A stretch of DNA of 64,000 nt, taken from the NCBI RefSeq assembly GCF_002101965.1, contig NZ_LQQA01000031.1:124001-188000 (forward strand), written 5' to 3'. Source of the DNA: Mycolicibacterium wolinskyi (GTDB lineage Bacteria > Actinomycetota > Actinomycetes > Mycobacteriales > Mycobacteriaceae). Made by a program: the position numbers and the translations under genes. The notes beneath the pieces were generated by a model that had not been told where the DNA came from, ran no database searches, and saw only the letters and a list, made by a program, of their open reading frames with translations. Below are positions 25,282-33,375 of the stretch, piece by piece (within the stretch, counting starts at the first letter, position 1; each line of letters begins with the position of its first letter).

Positions 25282-26427
25282 ATGAGCGGCAACGACTTCG
25301 CCAATTCCAACGAAGCCATCGAACCGCTGCGCATCGTGCTCGTCGCACCCCCCTACTTCGACGTTCCACCCAAGGGTTACGGAGGTACCGAGGCCGTCGT
25401 CGCCGATCTGGCAGACGCTCTGGTCAAACGCGGGCACCGCGTCACCCTGCTCGGTGCCGGTGAGCCCGGCACCGCGGCGTCGTTCAAGCCGCTGTGGCGC
25501 CAAACCATGGCCGATCGGCTCGGGCAGCCCTATCCCGAGATCATGCATGCACTCAAAGTCCGCCGCGCGATCGAACACATCGCTTCGACCGACGGCGTCG
25601 ACCTGATCCACGACCACACGTTCGCAGGCCCGTTGAACACGCCCGCGTACCGGAACCTCGGGTTGCCCACCCTCGTCACGGTGCATGGCCCGATCGACGA
25701 CGACCTCTACCCCTACTACCGCGAACTCGGCGACGATGTCGGCCTGATCGCGATCAGCGATCGGCAACGCGAGCTGGCTCCCGATCTCAATTGGGTTGGG
25801 CGCGTGCACAATGCGTTGCGGATCGACGACTGGCCGTTCCGGTCCGACAAAGGCGACTACGCGTTGTTCCTCGGCCGCTACGCCCCCTACAAAGGGGCCC
25901 ACCTCGCACTGCAGGCCGCACATGAGGCCGGCATGCCCCTGGTGCTGGCAGGCAAGTGCAGTGAGCCGTCGGAACAGGCTTACTTCGACGAGCAGGTACG
26001 GCCGCTGCTCACCGAGAACGATCATGTCTTCGGACAAGCCGACGCCGTCAGCAAGCGCAAGCTCCTGGCCGGTGCACGCTGCCTGCTGTTCCCGATCCAA
26101 TGGGAGGAGCCGTTCGGCATGGTGATGATCGAGGCGATGGCGTGCGGCACGCCGGTGGTGGCGCTGCGCGGCGGCGCGGTGCCCGAGGTCGTCGTCGACG
26201 GCGTGACCGGTGTGCTCTGTGACCGGCCCGAAGAGCTCGCCACGGCCATCGACAAGGCACAGGCGCTGGATCCGGCGGCCTGCAGACGTCACGTGGCCGC
26301 CCACTTCGCCGTCGGCCAGTTCGGATCCGGGTACGAGCGCATCTACCGCTCGGTGCTGGGCGCACCGCAGCCGATCACCCTGCGCCAGATCGTCGAGCCC
26401 GGAATGCCGGAACGGGCCAGCGCATGA
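25282..26427 (+). CDS. Family 4 glycosyltransferase (GT-B fold)
   Basis: The 381-residue protein has the GT-B donor domain motif EEPFGMVMIEAMACGTPVVAL and an N-terminal acceptor domain beginning IVLVAPPYFDVPPKGYGGTE. The sugar and acceptor are unknown. An AAGGAGG site precedes the ATG. The stop overlaps the next gene (ATGA), so this and the glycoside hydrolase-like enzyme act together, apparently under HrcA heat-shock control through the CIRCE element. Confidence 0.88.
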   Translation: MSGNDFANSNEAIEPLRIVLVAPPYFDVPPKGYGGTEAVVADLADALVKRGHRVTLLGAGEPGTAASFKPLWRQTMADRLGQPYPEIMHALKVRRAIEHIASTDGVDLIHDHTFAGPLNTPAYRNLGLPTLVTVHGPIDDDLYPYYRELGDDVGLIAISDRQRELAPDLNWVGRVHNALRIDDWPFRSDKGDYALFLGRYAPYKGAHLALQAAHEAGMPLVLAGKCSEPSEQAYFDEQVRPLLTENDHVFGQADAVSKRKLLAGARCLLFPIQWEEPFGMVMIEAMACGTPVVALRGGAVPEVVVDGVTGVLCDRPEELATAIDKAQALDPAACRRHVAAHFAVGQFGSGYERIYRSVLGAPQPITLRQIVEPGMPERASA

Positions 26428-28550
26428 GCGCTCCCAACGCACTCAACAGCGGCGAGCCAGCCGGCATCGGGTTCGACGGCGACACAGTGACTTTGGTGGA
26501 AGGCGCCAGTTTCTGCCTGTCTGATCGGCACGGCGACGTGACGGCGGGCTGCTCGCACGGACTGTTCTTCCGCGACGCGCGGGTGCTGTCCCGGTGGGAG
26601 CTCCGTGTCGACGGCCGCCCGCCGGAACCGCTGTCGGTACAGATTCCGGAAGCGTTTGCCGCCCAGTTCATCTCCCGTCGCGCTCCCCGTGCCGGGCTGG
26701 CCGACAGCACGCTGCTCGTGGTCCGGGAGCGGTTGGTGGCCGACGGGATGCGCGAAACCATCACGTTGCACAACCTCGACGGTGAGAGCACCGTCGTGAC
26801 CCTCGAACTGCACGCCGACGCTGATTTCGCCGACCTGTTCGCCGTCAAGGAAGGCCGCGCACCGGTGCGCGGCGCCGAGCTCACGGTCGTCAACGACGAA
26901 CTCGTCCTGCACGACCGCGCCGACTACATCCGCGGGTTGACCGTGACGGCCACCGGAGACCCTGCCGTGCTGCCCGGTTCGTTCACCTGGCGCGTCGTCG
27001 TCGGCCCCCACGAACGCTGGCAAGTCGACGTGGTCGTGCAGCCGACGCTGGCCAATCAGAGCGTCAAGAGCCGGTTCCGCAGTGGCGAACAGCTGGAGTC
27101 GAGTGCGCCCGCTCAGAAGATGGAGGCATGGCGCGACACCGCGACCAACGTCGAAGCCGACCACGCCACCCTCGCAGAGGTGTTGCGGCGCACCGAAAGT
27201 GACCTCGGGGCGCTGTTGATCCACGACGAGACCGGCGACGGCCGACCGTTTGTCGCGGCGGGCGCGCCGTGGTACATGACCCTGTTCGGCCGGGACAGCC
27301 TGCTCACGGCATGGATGGCGCTGCCGCTGGACTGCGGGCTTTCGGTGGGCACGCTGCAGCGGCTCGCCGAGGTGCAGGGCCGCCGGATCGATCCGATCAC
27401 CGAGGAACAGCCCGGCCGGATACTGCACGAAATCCGGCGCGGACCGGCCAGCGAAGACGTTCTCGGTGGGACCGTGTATTACGGGGCGGTCGACGCGACA
27501 CCGCTGTTCGTGATGCTGCTGGCCGAGAGCTGGCGATGGGGCGCCGATGAGGGATCCGTGCGTTCCCTGCTACCGGCGGCCGATGCGGCGCTGATGTGGG
27601 CGACGCGATTCGGCGACCGCGACGGCGACGGGTTCATCGAGTATCAGCGTGCGACCGACCGCGGGCTGATCAACCAAGGCTGGAAGGACAGCTTCGACGG
27701 CATCAACGACGCGACCGGACGCACCGCCGAGCCACCGATCGCGCTGTGCGAAGTCCAGGGTTATCACTACGCGGCGCTGCTGGCACGTGCCGAGCTGGCC
27801 GAGGCCTTCGACGACGCCGCGCTCGCGCAGCGCCTCCGTGACCGGGCTCGAACCCTGCGCAGCCAGTTCCTCGACGCCTTCTGGCTGGACGACAAGGGCT
27901 GGTACGCAATCGCACTCGATGCCCGAAAGCGGCCGGTCGATGCACTGACCAGCAATGTGGGCCACTGTTTGTGGACCGGCATCGCCACCGACGAACACGC
28001 CGCCGCGATCATCGACCGGCTGTCCGACACCGAGATGAATTCGGGGTTCGGTTTGCGCACCCTCGCGACCACGATGGGCGCCTACAACCCGATGAGCTAC
28101 CACAACGGCTCGGTGTGGCCGCACGATACGGCGATCGCCATCGCCGGCCTCATGCGCTACCGGCACGTACCGGGGGCCGTGCAATTGGCCGAACAGCTCG
28201 CGGCCGGTCTGCTCGATGCCGCCGATGCGTTCGGCGGTCGGCTACCCGAGCTGTATTGCGGGTTCCCGCGAACCGAATTCCCGTCGCCGGTGCCCTACCC
28301 CACGTCGTGCTCGCCACAGGCGTGGGCCAGCGCTGCCCCGCTGCTACTCGTCCGCGCGTTCCTCGGCTTGGATCCGCATGTGCCGAAGCGCCAGATCGAA
28401 GTGTCGCCCGCACTGCCCCAGGACTGGGGGCGCCTGGCGTTGACCGATCTGCGATTGGGCAACGTTGTCGTCAACATCGACGCATACGGCCATGACGTCA
28501 AGGTCAGCGGCGTGCCCGACGACTGGGACGTGGTCACCGCGCCGCGCTGA
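26424..28550 (+). CDS. Glycogen-debranching-type amylo-alpha-1,6-glucosidase family protein
   Basis: The 708-residue protein has an N-terminal beta-rich domain (about 20-220) of the type found in debranching-like enzymes and a C-terminal alpha/alpha-toroid (about 275-690) with GAPWYMTLFGRDSL, NQGWKDSFDG and YHNGSVWPHDTA, matching bacterial amylo-alpha-1,6-glucosidase relatives. It probably hydrolyses or modifies an alpha-glucan or glycoside; the true substrate is unknown. It is cytoplasmic, without a signal peptide. It is coupled to the GT4 gene by a 4-base overlap and convergent with the TetR gene. Confidence 0.87.
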   Translation: MSAPNALNSGEPAGIGFDGDTVTLVEGASFCLSDRHGDVTAGCSHGLFFRDARVLSRWELRVDGRPPEPLSVQIPEAFAAQFISRRAPRAGLADSTLLVVRERLVADGMRETITLHNLDGESTVVTLELHADADFADLFAVKEGRAPVRGAELTVVNDELVLHDRADYIRGLTVTATGDPAVLPGSFTWRVVVGPHERWQVDVVVQPTLANQSVKSRFRSGEQLESSAPAQKMEAWRDTATNVEADHATLAEVLRRTESDLGALLIHDETGDGRPFVAAGAPWYMTLFGRDSLLTAWMALPLDCGLSVGTLQRLAEVQGRRIDPITEEQPGRILHEIRRGPASEDVLGGTVYYGAVDATPLFVMLLAESWRWGADEGSVRSLLPAADAALMWATRFGDRDGDGFIEYQRATDRGLINQGWKDSFDGINDATGRTAEPPIALCEVQGYHYAALLARAELAEAFDDAALAQRLRDRARTLRSQFLDAFWLDDKGWYAIALDARKRPVDALTSNVGHCLWTGIATDEHAAAIIDRLSDTEMNSGFGLRTLATTMGAYNPMSYHNGSVWPHDTAIAIAGLMRYRHVPGAVQLAEQLAAGLLDAADAFGGRLPELYCGFPRTEFPSPVPYPTSCSPQAWASAAPLLLVRAFLGLDPHVPKRQIEVSPALPQDWGRLALTDLRLGNVVVNIDAYGHDVKVSGVPDDWDVVTAPR

Positions 28551-28555
28551 AACCG

Positions 28556-29149
28556 TCAGGCGGGTACGGCGCGCAGCGACACCGGCAGGCTGGGCAGGAA
28601 GTGCCGGGTGGCGAATGCCCGGATGTCGTCTGCGGTGTCGAGTGGCTGGACGCTCGGGAGCAGCAGGACCATCGCCGCATAGCGCAGGATCGTGTCGGCG
28701 AGGTCGTTGACGGTCTGCTCACCGATCTTGTCGGCGAATCCGGGCGGGAAGATCACCCGCAGCGCGGCGGCCATGCGTTCGACCGCCGCGCCGTAGTGAC
28801 GGTGCATCAGCTCCATCACCAGAGCCGGTTCGTCGCCGATCATCTGGTTGAGCACGCGGTGCCTGCGGAACCGCAGGATCGACAGCGTGAACGCTTCGAC
28901 GTAGTAGTTCGACTGTGGCCCTGCGGCTTTCAGCTCGTTGGCGATATCGGCGAACAGCGCCACATTCTCGCGCTCGATCACCGCACCGACAAGTTCGTCG
29001 CGGTTGGCGAACCTGCGGTAGATCGTGGTGCGACTGACCCCGGCGCGTCGCGCGACGTCATCGAGCGCGACCCGGCGAAAGCCGTGCCGTTCGAACTCGA
29101 CGAGTGCGGCGTCGAGGATGGCCTCACTGGCGGTGTCAGCCCCTGGCAT
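28556..29149 (-). CDS. TetR-family repressor
   Basis: The 197-residue protein has an N-terminal TetR DNA-binding domain (ILDAALVEFERHGFRRVALDDVARRAGVSRTTIYRRFANRDELV) and a divergent helical ligand domain. ATG at 29149 lies inside the end of the upstream oxygenase gene (14-base overlap), so the two form an operon and the regulator probably controls it. The inducer is unknown, perhaps a lipid. Confidence 0.88.
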   Translation of the reverse strand: MPGADTASEAILDAALVEFERHGFRRVALDDVARRAGVSRTTIYRRFANRDELVGAVIERENVALFADIANELKAAGPQSNYYVEAFTLSILRFRRHRVLNQMIGDEPALVMELMHRHYGAAVERMAAALRVIFPPGFADKIGEQTVNDLADTILRYAAMVLLLPSVQPLDTADDIRAFATRHFLPSLPVSLRAVPA

Positions 29150-29990
29150 AGCCCTTTTGCGCGAATTTGTTGTAGCGCACACTCATCGGCAGATGATCCC
29201 ACACCCAGTTCACCGGGCGGGACCTCCAAAACGCGGCGAACCGTTGATAGTTGCGTTCCTGCCGCTCGGTCCACGGTAGTTCGAGCAGGTCGCGGGCGCG
29301 GGGCGGCAGGCCGCCGGTGGTCAGGAACGCCGCGACCGGGTTGAACACGAACGCGATGACCCGCCAGACCGCCGGATGCACCGCCTTCGGGCACGGGAAG
29401 CCCTTGGTCACGTAGCCGACGCCGTAGCGCGCGGACTTGTGCGGCACGGCCACCTCGTCCATCATCCGGTCCCAGTACTGCACGAACTCGGCGTAGGTGG
29501 CCGGCATCGGGCGGTCACTGACGCCGTAGCGCCGGTACCACGTCTTGGACTCCAGGTAGATCTGTTCCTTCTCGGCGTCGGTCAGGCGCTTGACGAAGGT
29601 GTCGGCGAAGTAGAGCACCTGCTCGACGAATGTCGCGTGGGCCCAGAAGTAGGTCTCGGGATCCAGTGCGTGGTAGCGGCCGCCGTCGGGCATGTCACCT
29701 TTGACGTGATGGTGGAAATCGCGCACCTGGGTGCCCGCGTTGTCGTCGTCACTGCCGTACACCGTGCGGAAGATGGGCGGGATCGTGCGCTTGAGCCGCT
29801 CGGCGGTGTCGGAGAAGAACGTCGAGTGGTCGAGCACGCCCTGGCCCAACTCGGCGAGCATGTTCTGCAGCACCGCGGGGCGCGGCCCGATCAGGTACAT
29901 GCGGTTGTCGCCGAAGTACTTCCACACCAAGGATTCCGGGCCCAACGGCAGGGCGTCGAGCTGCTGCGGCTGCTCAGCCAGTTCAGTCAT
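29136..29990 (-). CDS. MpaB-family oxygenase/DUF2236 protein
   Basis: The 284-residue protein matches the mycobacterial DUF2236 family related to MpaB oxygenases and latex-clearing proteins: FRTVYGSDDDNA, then FHHHVKGD and ETYFWAHATFVEQVLYFAD, with several histidines that could bind haem. The substrate is unknown. ATG at 29990 or GTG at 29996 may start it; neither has a clear ribosome site. It is upstream of and overlapping the TetR gene. Confidence 0.83.
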   Translation of the reverse strand: MTELAEQPQQLDALPLGPESLVWKYFGDNRMYLIGPRPAVLQNMLAELGQGVLDHSTFFSDTAERLKRTIPPIFRTVYGSDDDNAGTQVRDFHHHVKGDMPDGGRYHALDPETYFWAHATFVEQVLYFADTFVKRLTDAEKEQIYLESKTWYRRYGVSDRPMPATYAEFVQYWDRMMDEVAVPHKSARYGVGYVTKGFPCPKAVHPAVWRVIAFVFNPVAAFLTTGGLPPRARDLLELPWTERQERNYQRFAAFWRSRPVNWVWDHLPMSVRYNKFAQKGYARG

Positions 29991-30042
29991 GGACACAGTG
30001 TTACAGATTTTGCACTTTGTACCACCAGGAGTGTGACGACAC

Positions 30043-30801
30043 TCACCCCCACGTCAACGGGTCGAGGTCGAGGTAGTACGTGAGCCGGTCGTCGTCGATA
30101 GGCGCCGGGTACTCCGCGGCCAGAAGCGCGGCCGCTTCGGCAGCGAACCCGGGGAACGTGTCAGCGGTGTTCGCCAGCAGCAACGCCAGATCGGCATGCC
30201 GGTCGGCGCGGCCGAGGCGGCCGAGGTCGATGAAGCCGGCCACCGCCGCGTCGTCCACGAGGATGTTGGGCAGGCACAGGTCCCCGTGGCAGACGACCAG
30301 ATCGTGCGCCTCCTGCGTTCGCCGCACTGCGGCGTCGCGCTCGACCCGCGCCAGCAGCTCTGTCGCGGGAACGGCCCGGTCTTCGTCGGGCAGAAAGTCG
30401 GGGTTCACCGCGTCGGCGGCCACGACCCGGCGCGCCCGCGCCAGCATCGAGTCGAGTTCGCGACGGTAGGGGCAGGCGTGGGCCGGAACGTCGTGCAACG
30501 CGCGTACCGCGGCGACGATCGACGGCCACGCGGCGCGCAGCCCCGCTTCGGTCAGCCGATCCGCGGGCACCCCGGCCACCGCGGTGGTGACGAGGTAGGC
30601 GCCACCGCCGTCGGTGACACCCCAGTCGATCACGGCCGGTGCGGGAATCCCGTGCTCGTTCGCCCAGGAGACCCGGTCCCGCTCGGCGGCGAGGTCGGCT
30701 ACCTCGGCCGCGGCGACCATCTTGGCGTAACGCGTGCCGTCGGGGCTGCGGAACACCCCGGCGCCGGACTCACCGTGGGTGACGGGCAGCCAGTCGAACA
30801 T
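30043..30801 (-). CDS. Aminoglycoside 3''-phosphotransferase family protein (streptomycin-kinase-like)
   Basis: The 252-residue kinase-like protein has the Brenner motif VCHGDLCLPNIL (catalytic aspartate, asparagine) and the metal-binding GFIDLGRLG, as in APH(3')/APH(3'') enzymes. M. fortuitum carries a chromosomal aph(3'')-Ic that phosphorylates streptomycin, and this is probably a relative; specificity is inferred. Its ATG is 2 bases after the stop of the last small membrane-protein gene of the hem operon, so it should be co-expressed with haem synthesis. Confidence 0.85.
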   Translation of the reverse strand: MFDWLPVTHGESGAGVFRSPDGTRYAKMVAAAEVADLAAERDRVSWANEHGIPAPAVIDWGVTDGGGAYLVTTAVAGVPADRLTEAGLRAAWPSIVAAVRALHDVPAHACPYRRELDSMLARARRVVAADAVNPDFLPDEDRAVPATELLARVERDAAVRRTQEAHDLVVCHGDLCLPNILVDDAAVAGFIDLGRLGRADRHADLALLLANTADTFPGFAAEAAALLAAEYPAPIDDDRLTYYLDLDPLTWG

Positions 30802-30803
30802 CC

Positions 30804-31031
30804 TCAGCGTCGCAGCCGGGCGATGCCCAGCACGGCCAGCACGCCGGCGGCGATCGCCAGCAACAGCGACAGCACCAGAAGCGGCGCGTAGTAGGTGACC
30901 GATGTGGTGGCCGGTTCGCCCGCCAGCACGGGCGCGACCTCGATCGTGGAGCCGGCCGCCAGCCAGCTCAGCACGCAGCCGACGGCCGCCAGGAGCGCGA
31001 CCACGAGTTCGATGACGGCGCGACGCTTCAC
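30804..31031 (-). CDS. Small two-helix membrane protein
   Basis: The 75-residue protein has helices at about 5-27 and 47-70 joined by a short extracytoplasmic loop. GTG at 31031 overlaps the upstream stop (GTGA). The function is unknown; it belongs to a set of four small membrane proteins that trail hemB. Confidence 0.75.
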   Translation of the reverse strand: MKRRAVIELVVALLAAVGCVLSWLAAGSTIEVAPVLAGEPATTSVTYYAPLLVLSLLLAIAAGVLAVLGIARLRR

Positions 31032-31522
31032 GGTGTCCGCTCCTCGACGAGCGCGCTGAGGGCTTCGCGCAGACGGCGGTGCTTGCGCGCCCAGGCCTGG
31101 GCCGAGCGGTCGCCGGTGAGCTTGAGGCCGATCCCGGTGCGGCCCCTCGGAACCCCGGTCAGTTCGCCGAGTGCGCGGAACGACTGCCACTTCAGCGCTT
31201 CCGACCCGGTGGCCTCGGGATAGATCCGCACGATCTCGTCGATCGAGATCCGTTCGGTGCCCTGCCGCAGCGTCTGAGCCGTGAGCTCGACCGAGGTGTG
31301 GATGCGGGCCGCCTTGATCTGGATCGCGATGAACCCCGATACGAGCACGAGGAACGCCAATGGAATCCACAGGTCGTGGCCGTATCCGCCGGTTCGCTGC
31401 AGGATCGCCATGCTGATGCCGGCGGCAGGCCCGGCCAGCAGCCACGCCCAGCTCGCACCCTGCTCGTAGAACAGCACCTCGGGCGCCTGCGCTCCGCTCT
31501 GTCCCTCGGCCTCAGTCAACAT
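31028..31522 (-). CDS. Membrane protein with two N-terminal helices (DUF3093-like)
   Basis: The 164-residue protein opens with EVLFYEQGASWAW, two helices (about 24-65) and a cytoplasmic domain with a TLRQGTERISIDEIVRIYP strand pattern that resembles the actinobacterial DUF3093/PH-like membrane family. That assignment is tentative. ATG at 31522 overlaps the upstream gene by 11 bases; its own stop overlaps the next start. Confidence 0.75.
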   Translation of the reverse strand: MLTEAEGQSGAQAPEVLFYEQGASWAWLLAGPAAGISMAILQRTGGYGHDLWIPLAFLVLVSGFIAIQIKAARIHTSVELTAQTLRQGTERISIDEIVRIYPEATGSEALKWQSFRALGELTGVPRGRTGIGLKLTGDRSAQAWARKHRRLREALSALVEERTP

Positions 31523-31910
31523 CTCTCCTCGGCTTCGGCAGCGCGTTCAGGATCGTCCCGATGATCAGCAGGACCACCCCGAACAGGGTGAGGATGTGCA
31601 CCACGCCGAACCGTGCCGTCAACGCCACGATCACCACGATCGCGAGCGACAACGCGATCGCGGCCCGGCGGAAGCGGGGATCGCCGCTGCGGCTGCGCCC
31701 GGCCAGGAATGCCATCCCGATGCCGGCGAGCGCGGTCAGCACACCGGTGCCGCGGAACACGAGCGTGTCGAGGCCGGGCAACGAAACCGATGCCGCGATC
31801 ATCCCGCCGACCATCAACAACACCGCGGCGACCAGCCAGAAGCAGAACCCGACCGTCGTGACGAGCGAGCGCTGTGGCGGCGGCGGTGAAGACGGCGTTG
31901 AGGTCGGCAT
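31512..31910 (-). CDS. Four-helix membrane protein (Rv0514-like position)
   Basis: After a short proline/serine-rich N-terminus, the 132-residue protein has four membrane helices and ends with a basic tail (LPKPRRDVD). ATG at 31910 is preferred; TTG at 31919 is in frame. The function is unknown. It corresponds in position to the small membrane genes that follow hemB in M. tuberculosis. Confidence 0.72.
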   Translation of the reverse strand: MPTSTPSSPPPPQRSLVTTVGFCFWLVAAVLLMVGGMIAASVSLPGLDTLVFRGTGVLTALAGIGMAFLAGRSRSGDPRFRRAAIALSLAIVVIVALTARFGVVHILTLFGVVLLIIGTILNALPKPRRDVD

Positions 31911-31930
31911 TGTCGGCAAAGCCTAGCGAA

Positions 31931-32374
31931 TCAGCGCGTGAAGTATCCGTTCGCGTCCTTGCGGTGCAGCAGATAGATCCCGCCGACGATCAGTACCGAC
32001 CCGACGATCGCCGTGACGGCATACGCGACCGCGACGGCGGCCGGCCGGTCCCCGGACAGCAGGCTGCTGACGGCATGTACGACCGAAACCGCACCGCCGC
32101 TGGTCAACAAGGTCCGTGCCCACCGATAGCCCTGCCGCAGCAGCACCAGGAAAGCCCCGACGATCGAGGCCAGGACCACCATGAACATCACCGAGAAGAC
32201 GATCAGGAGCAGCCGCTGATCTCCGCGGGCCCCGGTGACGACGTCGAGCAGATAGCCGATCACCAGCAGCGGCAGCGCGACGGCCCACAACCAGAAACCG
32301 GTGTCGACGTCTTCGGGGCGGGGGCCCGGACGCTCGTCGGGCTCCCTGCGCTGTTCGGTCACGGGTTCGGTCAC
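31931..32374 (-). CDS. Membrane protein downstream of hemB (Rv0513-like)
   Basis: The 147-residue protein has a charged proline-containing N-terminus followed by four helices and a basic end (LLHRKDANGYFTR). GTG at 32374 overlaps the hemB stop (GTGA), so it is co-translated with HemB, as is Rv0513 in M. tuberculosis. The function is unknown; an accessory role in tetrapyrrole handling is only suggested by its place. Confidence 0.78.
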   Translation of the reverse strand: MTEPVTEQRREPDERPGPRPEDVDTGFWLWAVALPLLVIGYLLDVVTGARGDQRLLLIVFSVMFMVVLASIVGAFLVLLRQGYRWARTLLTSGGAVSVVHAVSSLLSGDRPAAVAVAYAVTAIVGSVLIVGGIYLLHRKDANGYFTR

Positions 32375-33351
32375 GCGAGCCAGCCGGCGACCTCGGCGGC
32401 CCAGTACGTCAGCACGACGTCGGCCCCGGCCCGCCGAATACCGACCAGTGATTCGAGCGCGGCCGCCTGGAGGTCGATCCAGCCGTTGGCCGCGGCGGCA
32501 CTGATCATCGAGTACTCGCCCGAGATCTGATAGGCCGCGACCGGAACCGGCGATATGTCGGCTGCGGCCCGGACCACGTCCAGATAGCTCATGGCGGGTT
32601 TGACCATCACGATGTCGGCACCCTCGTCGAGGTCGAGCTCGATCTCGTGGACCGCTTCGCGGATGTTGCCCGGATCCTGTTGGTAGGTGCGACGATCGCC
32701 GACGAGGCTCGACGACACGGCTTCGCGGAATGGGCCGTAGAACGCGGAGGCGAACTTCGCGGCGTAGGCCAGGATGGCCACATCGGTGTGCCCGGCGGCA
32801 TCGAGTCCGTCGCGGATGGCAGCCACCTGACCGTCCATCATCCCGCTCGGGCCGACCACGTGTGCGCCCGATTCCGCCTGTGCCACAGCGAGTTTCACGT
32901 ACTGAAGATTGGTGGCGTCGTTGTCCACACGGCCGCGCGCGTCGACGATGCCGCAATGCCCGTGATCGGTGAACTCGTCCAGGCACGTGTCGGCCATCAG
33001 CACCGTCGCGTCGCCGAGGTCTTTCGCGAGGTCGCGCAGCGCCACGTTGAGGATGCCGTCGGCGTCCACCCCCGCAGACCCGGTGGCGTCCTTGTCCTCG
33101 TCGCGTGGCACGCCGAACAGCATGAGGCCACCGACTCCGGAGTCGACCGCGTCAGCCGCGGCCCGCCGCAGCGAATCGCGGGTGTGCTGAACCACGCCCG
33201 GCATCGAGTTGATGGGCCGCGGTTCGTCGATACCGTCCGCCACGAACATCGGCAGAACCAAATGCCTTGGCTCCAACGAGGTTTGGGCCACCAGCCGGCG
33301 CATCGCCGGAGTGGACCGCAACCGGCGCGGACGGTGTCTCGGATAGGACAC
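32371..33351 (-). CDS. hemB: Porphobilinogen synthase (delta-aminolevulinate dehydratase)
   Basis: HemB condenses two 5-aminolevulinates to porphobilinogen. The 326 residues contain the two active-site lysines, in AYAAKFASAFYGPF and VMVKPAMSYLDV. The metal loop TCLDEFTDHGHCG carries two cysteines and an aspartate instead of the three cysteines of classical zinc enzymes. It starts with GTG, 24 bases after hemD, and is co-translated with the following membrane gene. Confidence 0.96.
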   Translation of the reverse strand: MSYPRHRPRRLRSTPAMRRLVAQTSLEPRHLVLPMFVADGIDEPRPINSMPGVVQHTRDSLRRAAADAVDSGVGGLMLFGVPRDEDKDATGSAGVDADGILNVALRDLAKDLGDATVLMADTCLDEFTDHGHCGIVDARGRVDNDATNLQYVKLAVAQAESGAHVVGPSGMMDGQVAAIRDGLDAAGHTDVAILAYAAKFASAFYGPFREAVSSSLVGDRRTYQQDPGNIREAVHEIELDLDEGADIVMVKPAMSYLDVVRAAADISPVPVAAYQISGEYSMISAAAANGWIDLQAAALESLVGIRRAGADVVLTYWAAEVAGWLA

Positions 33352-33375
33352 GGTAAAGCCTCCGCATCTTCGGCG

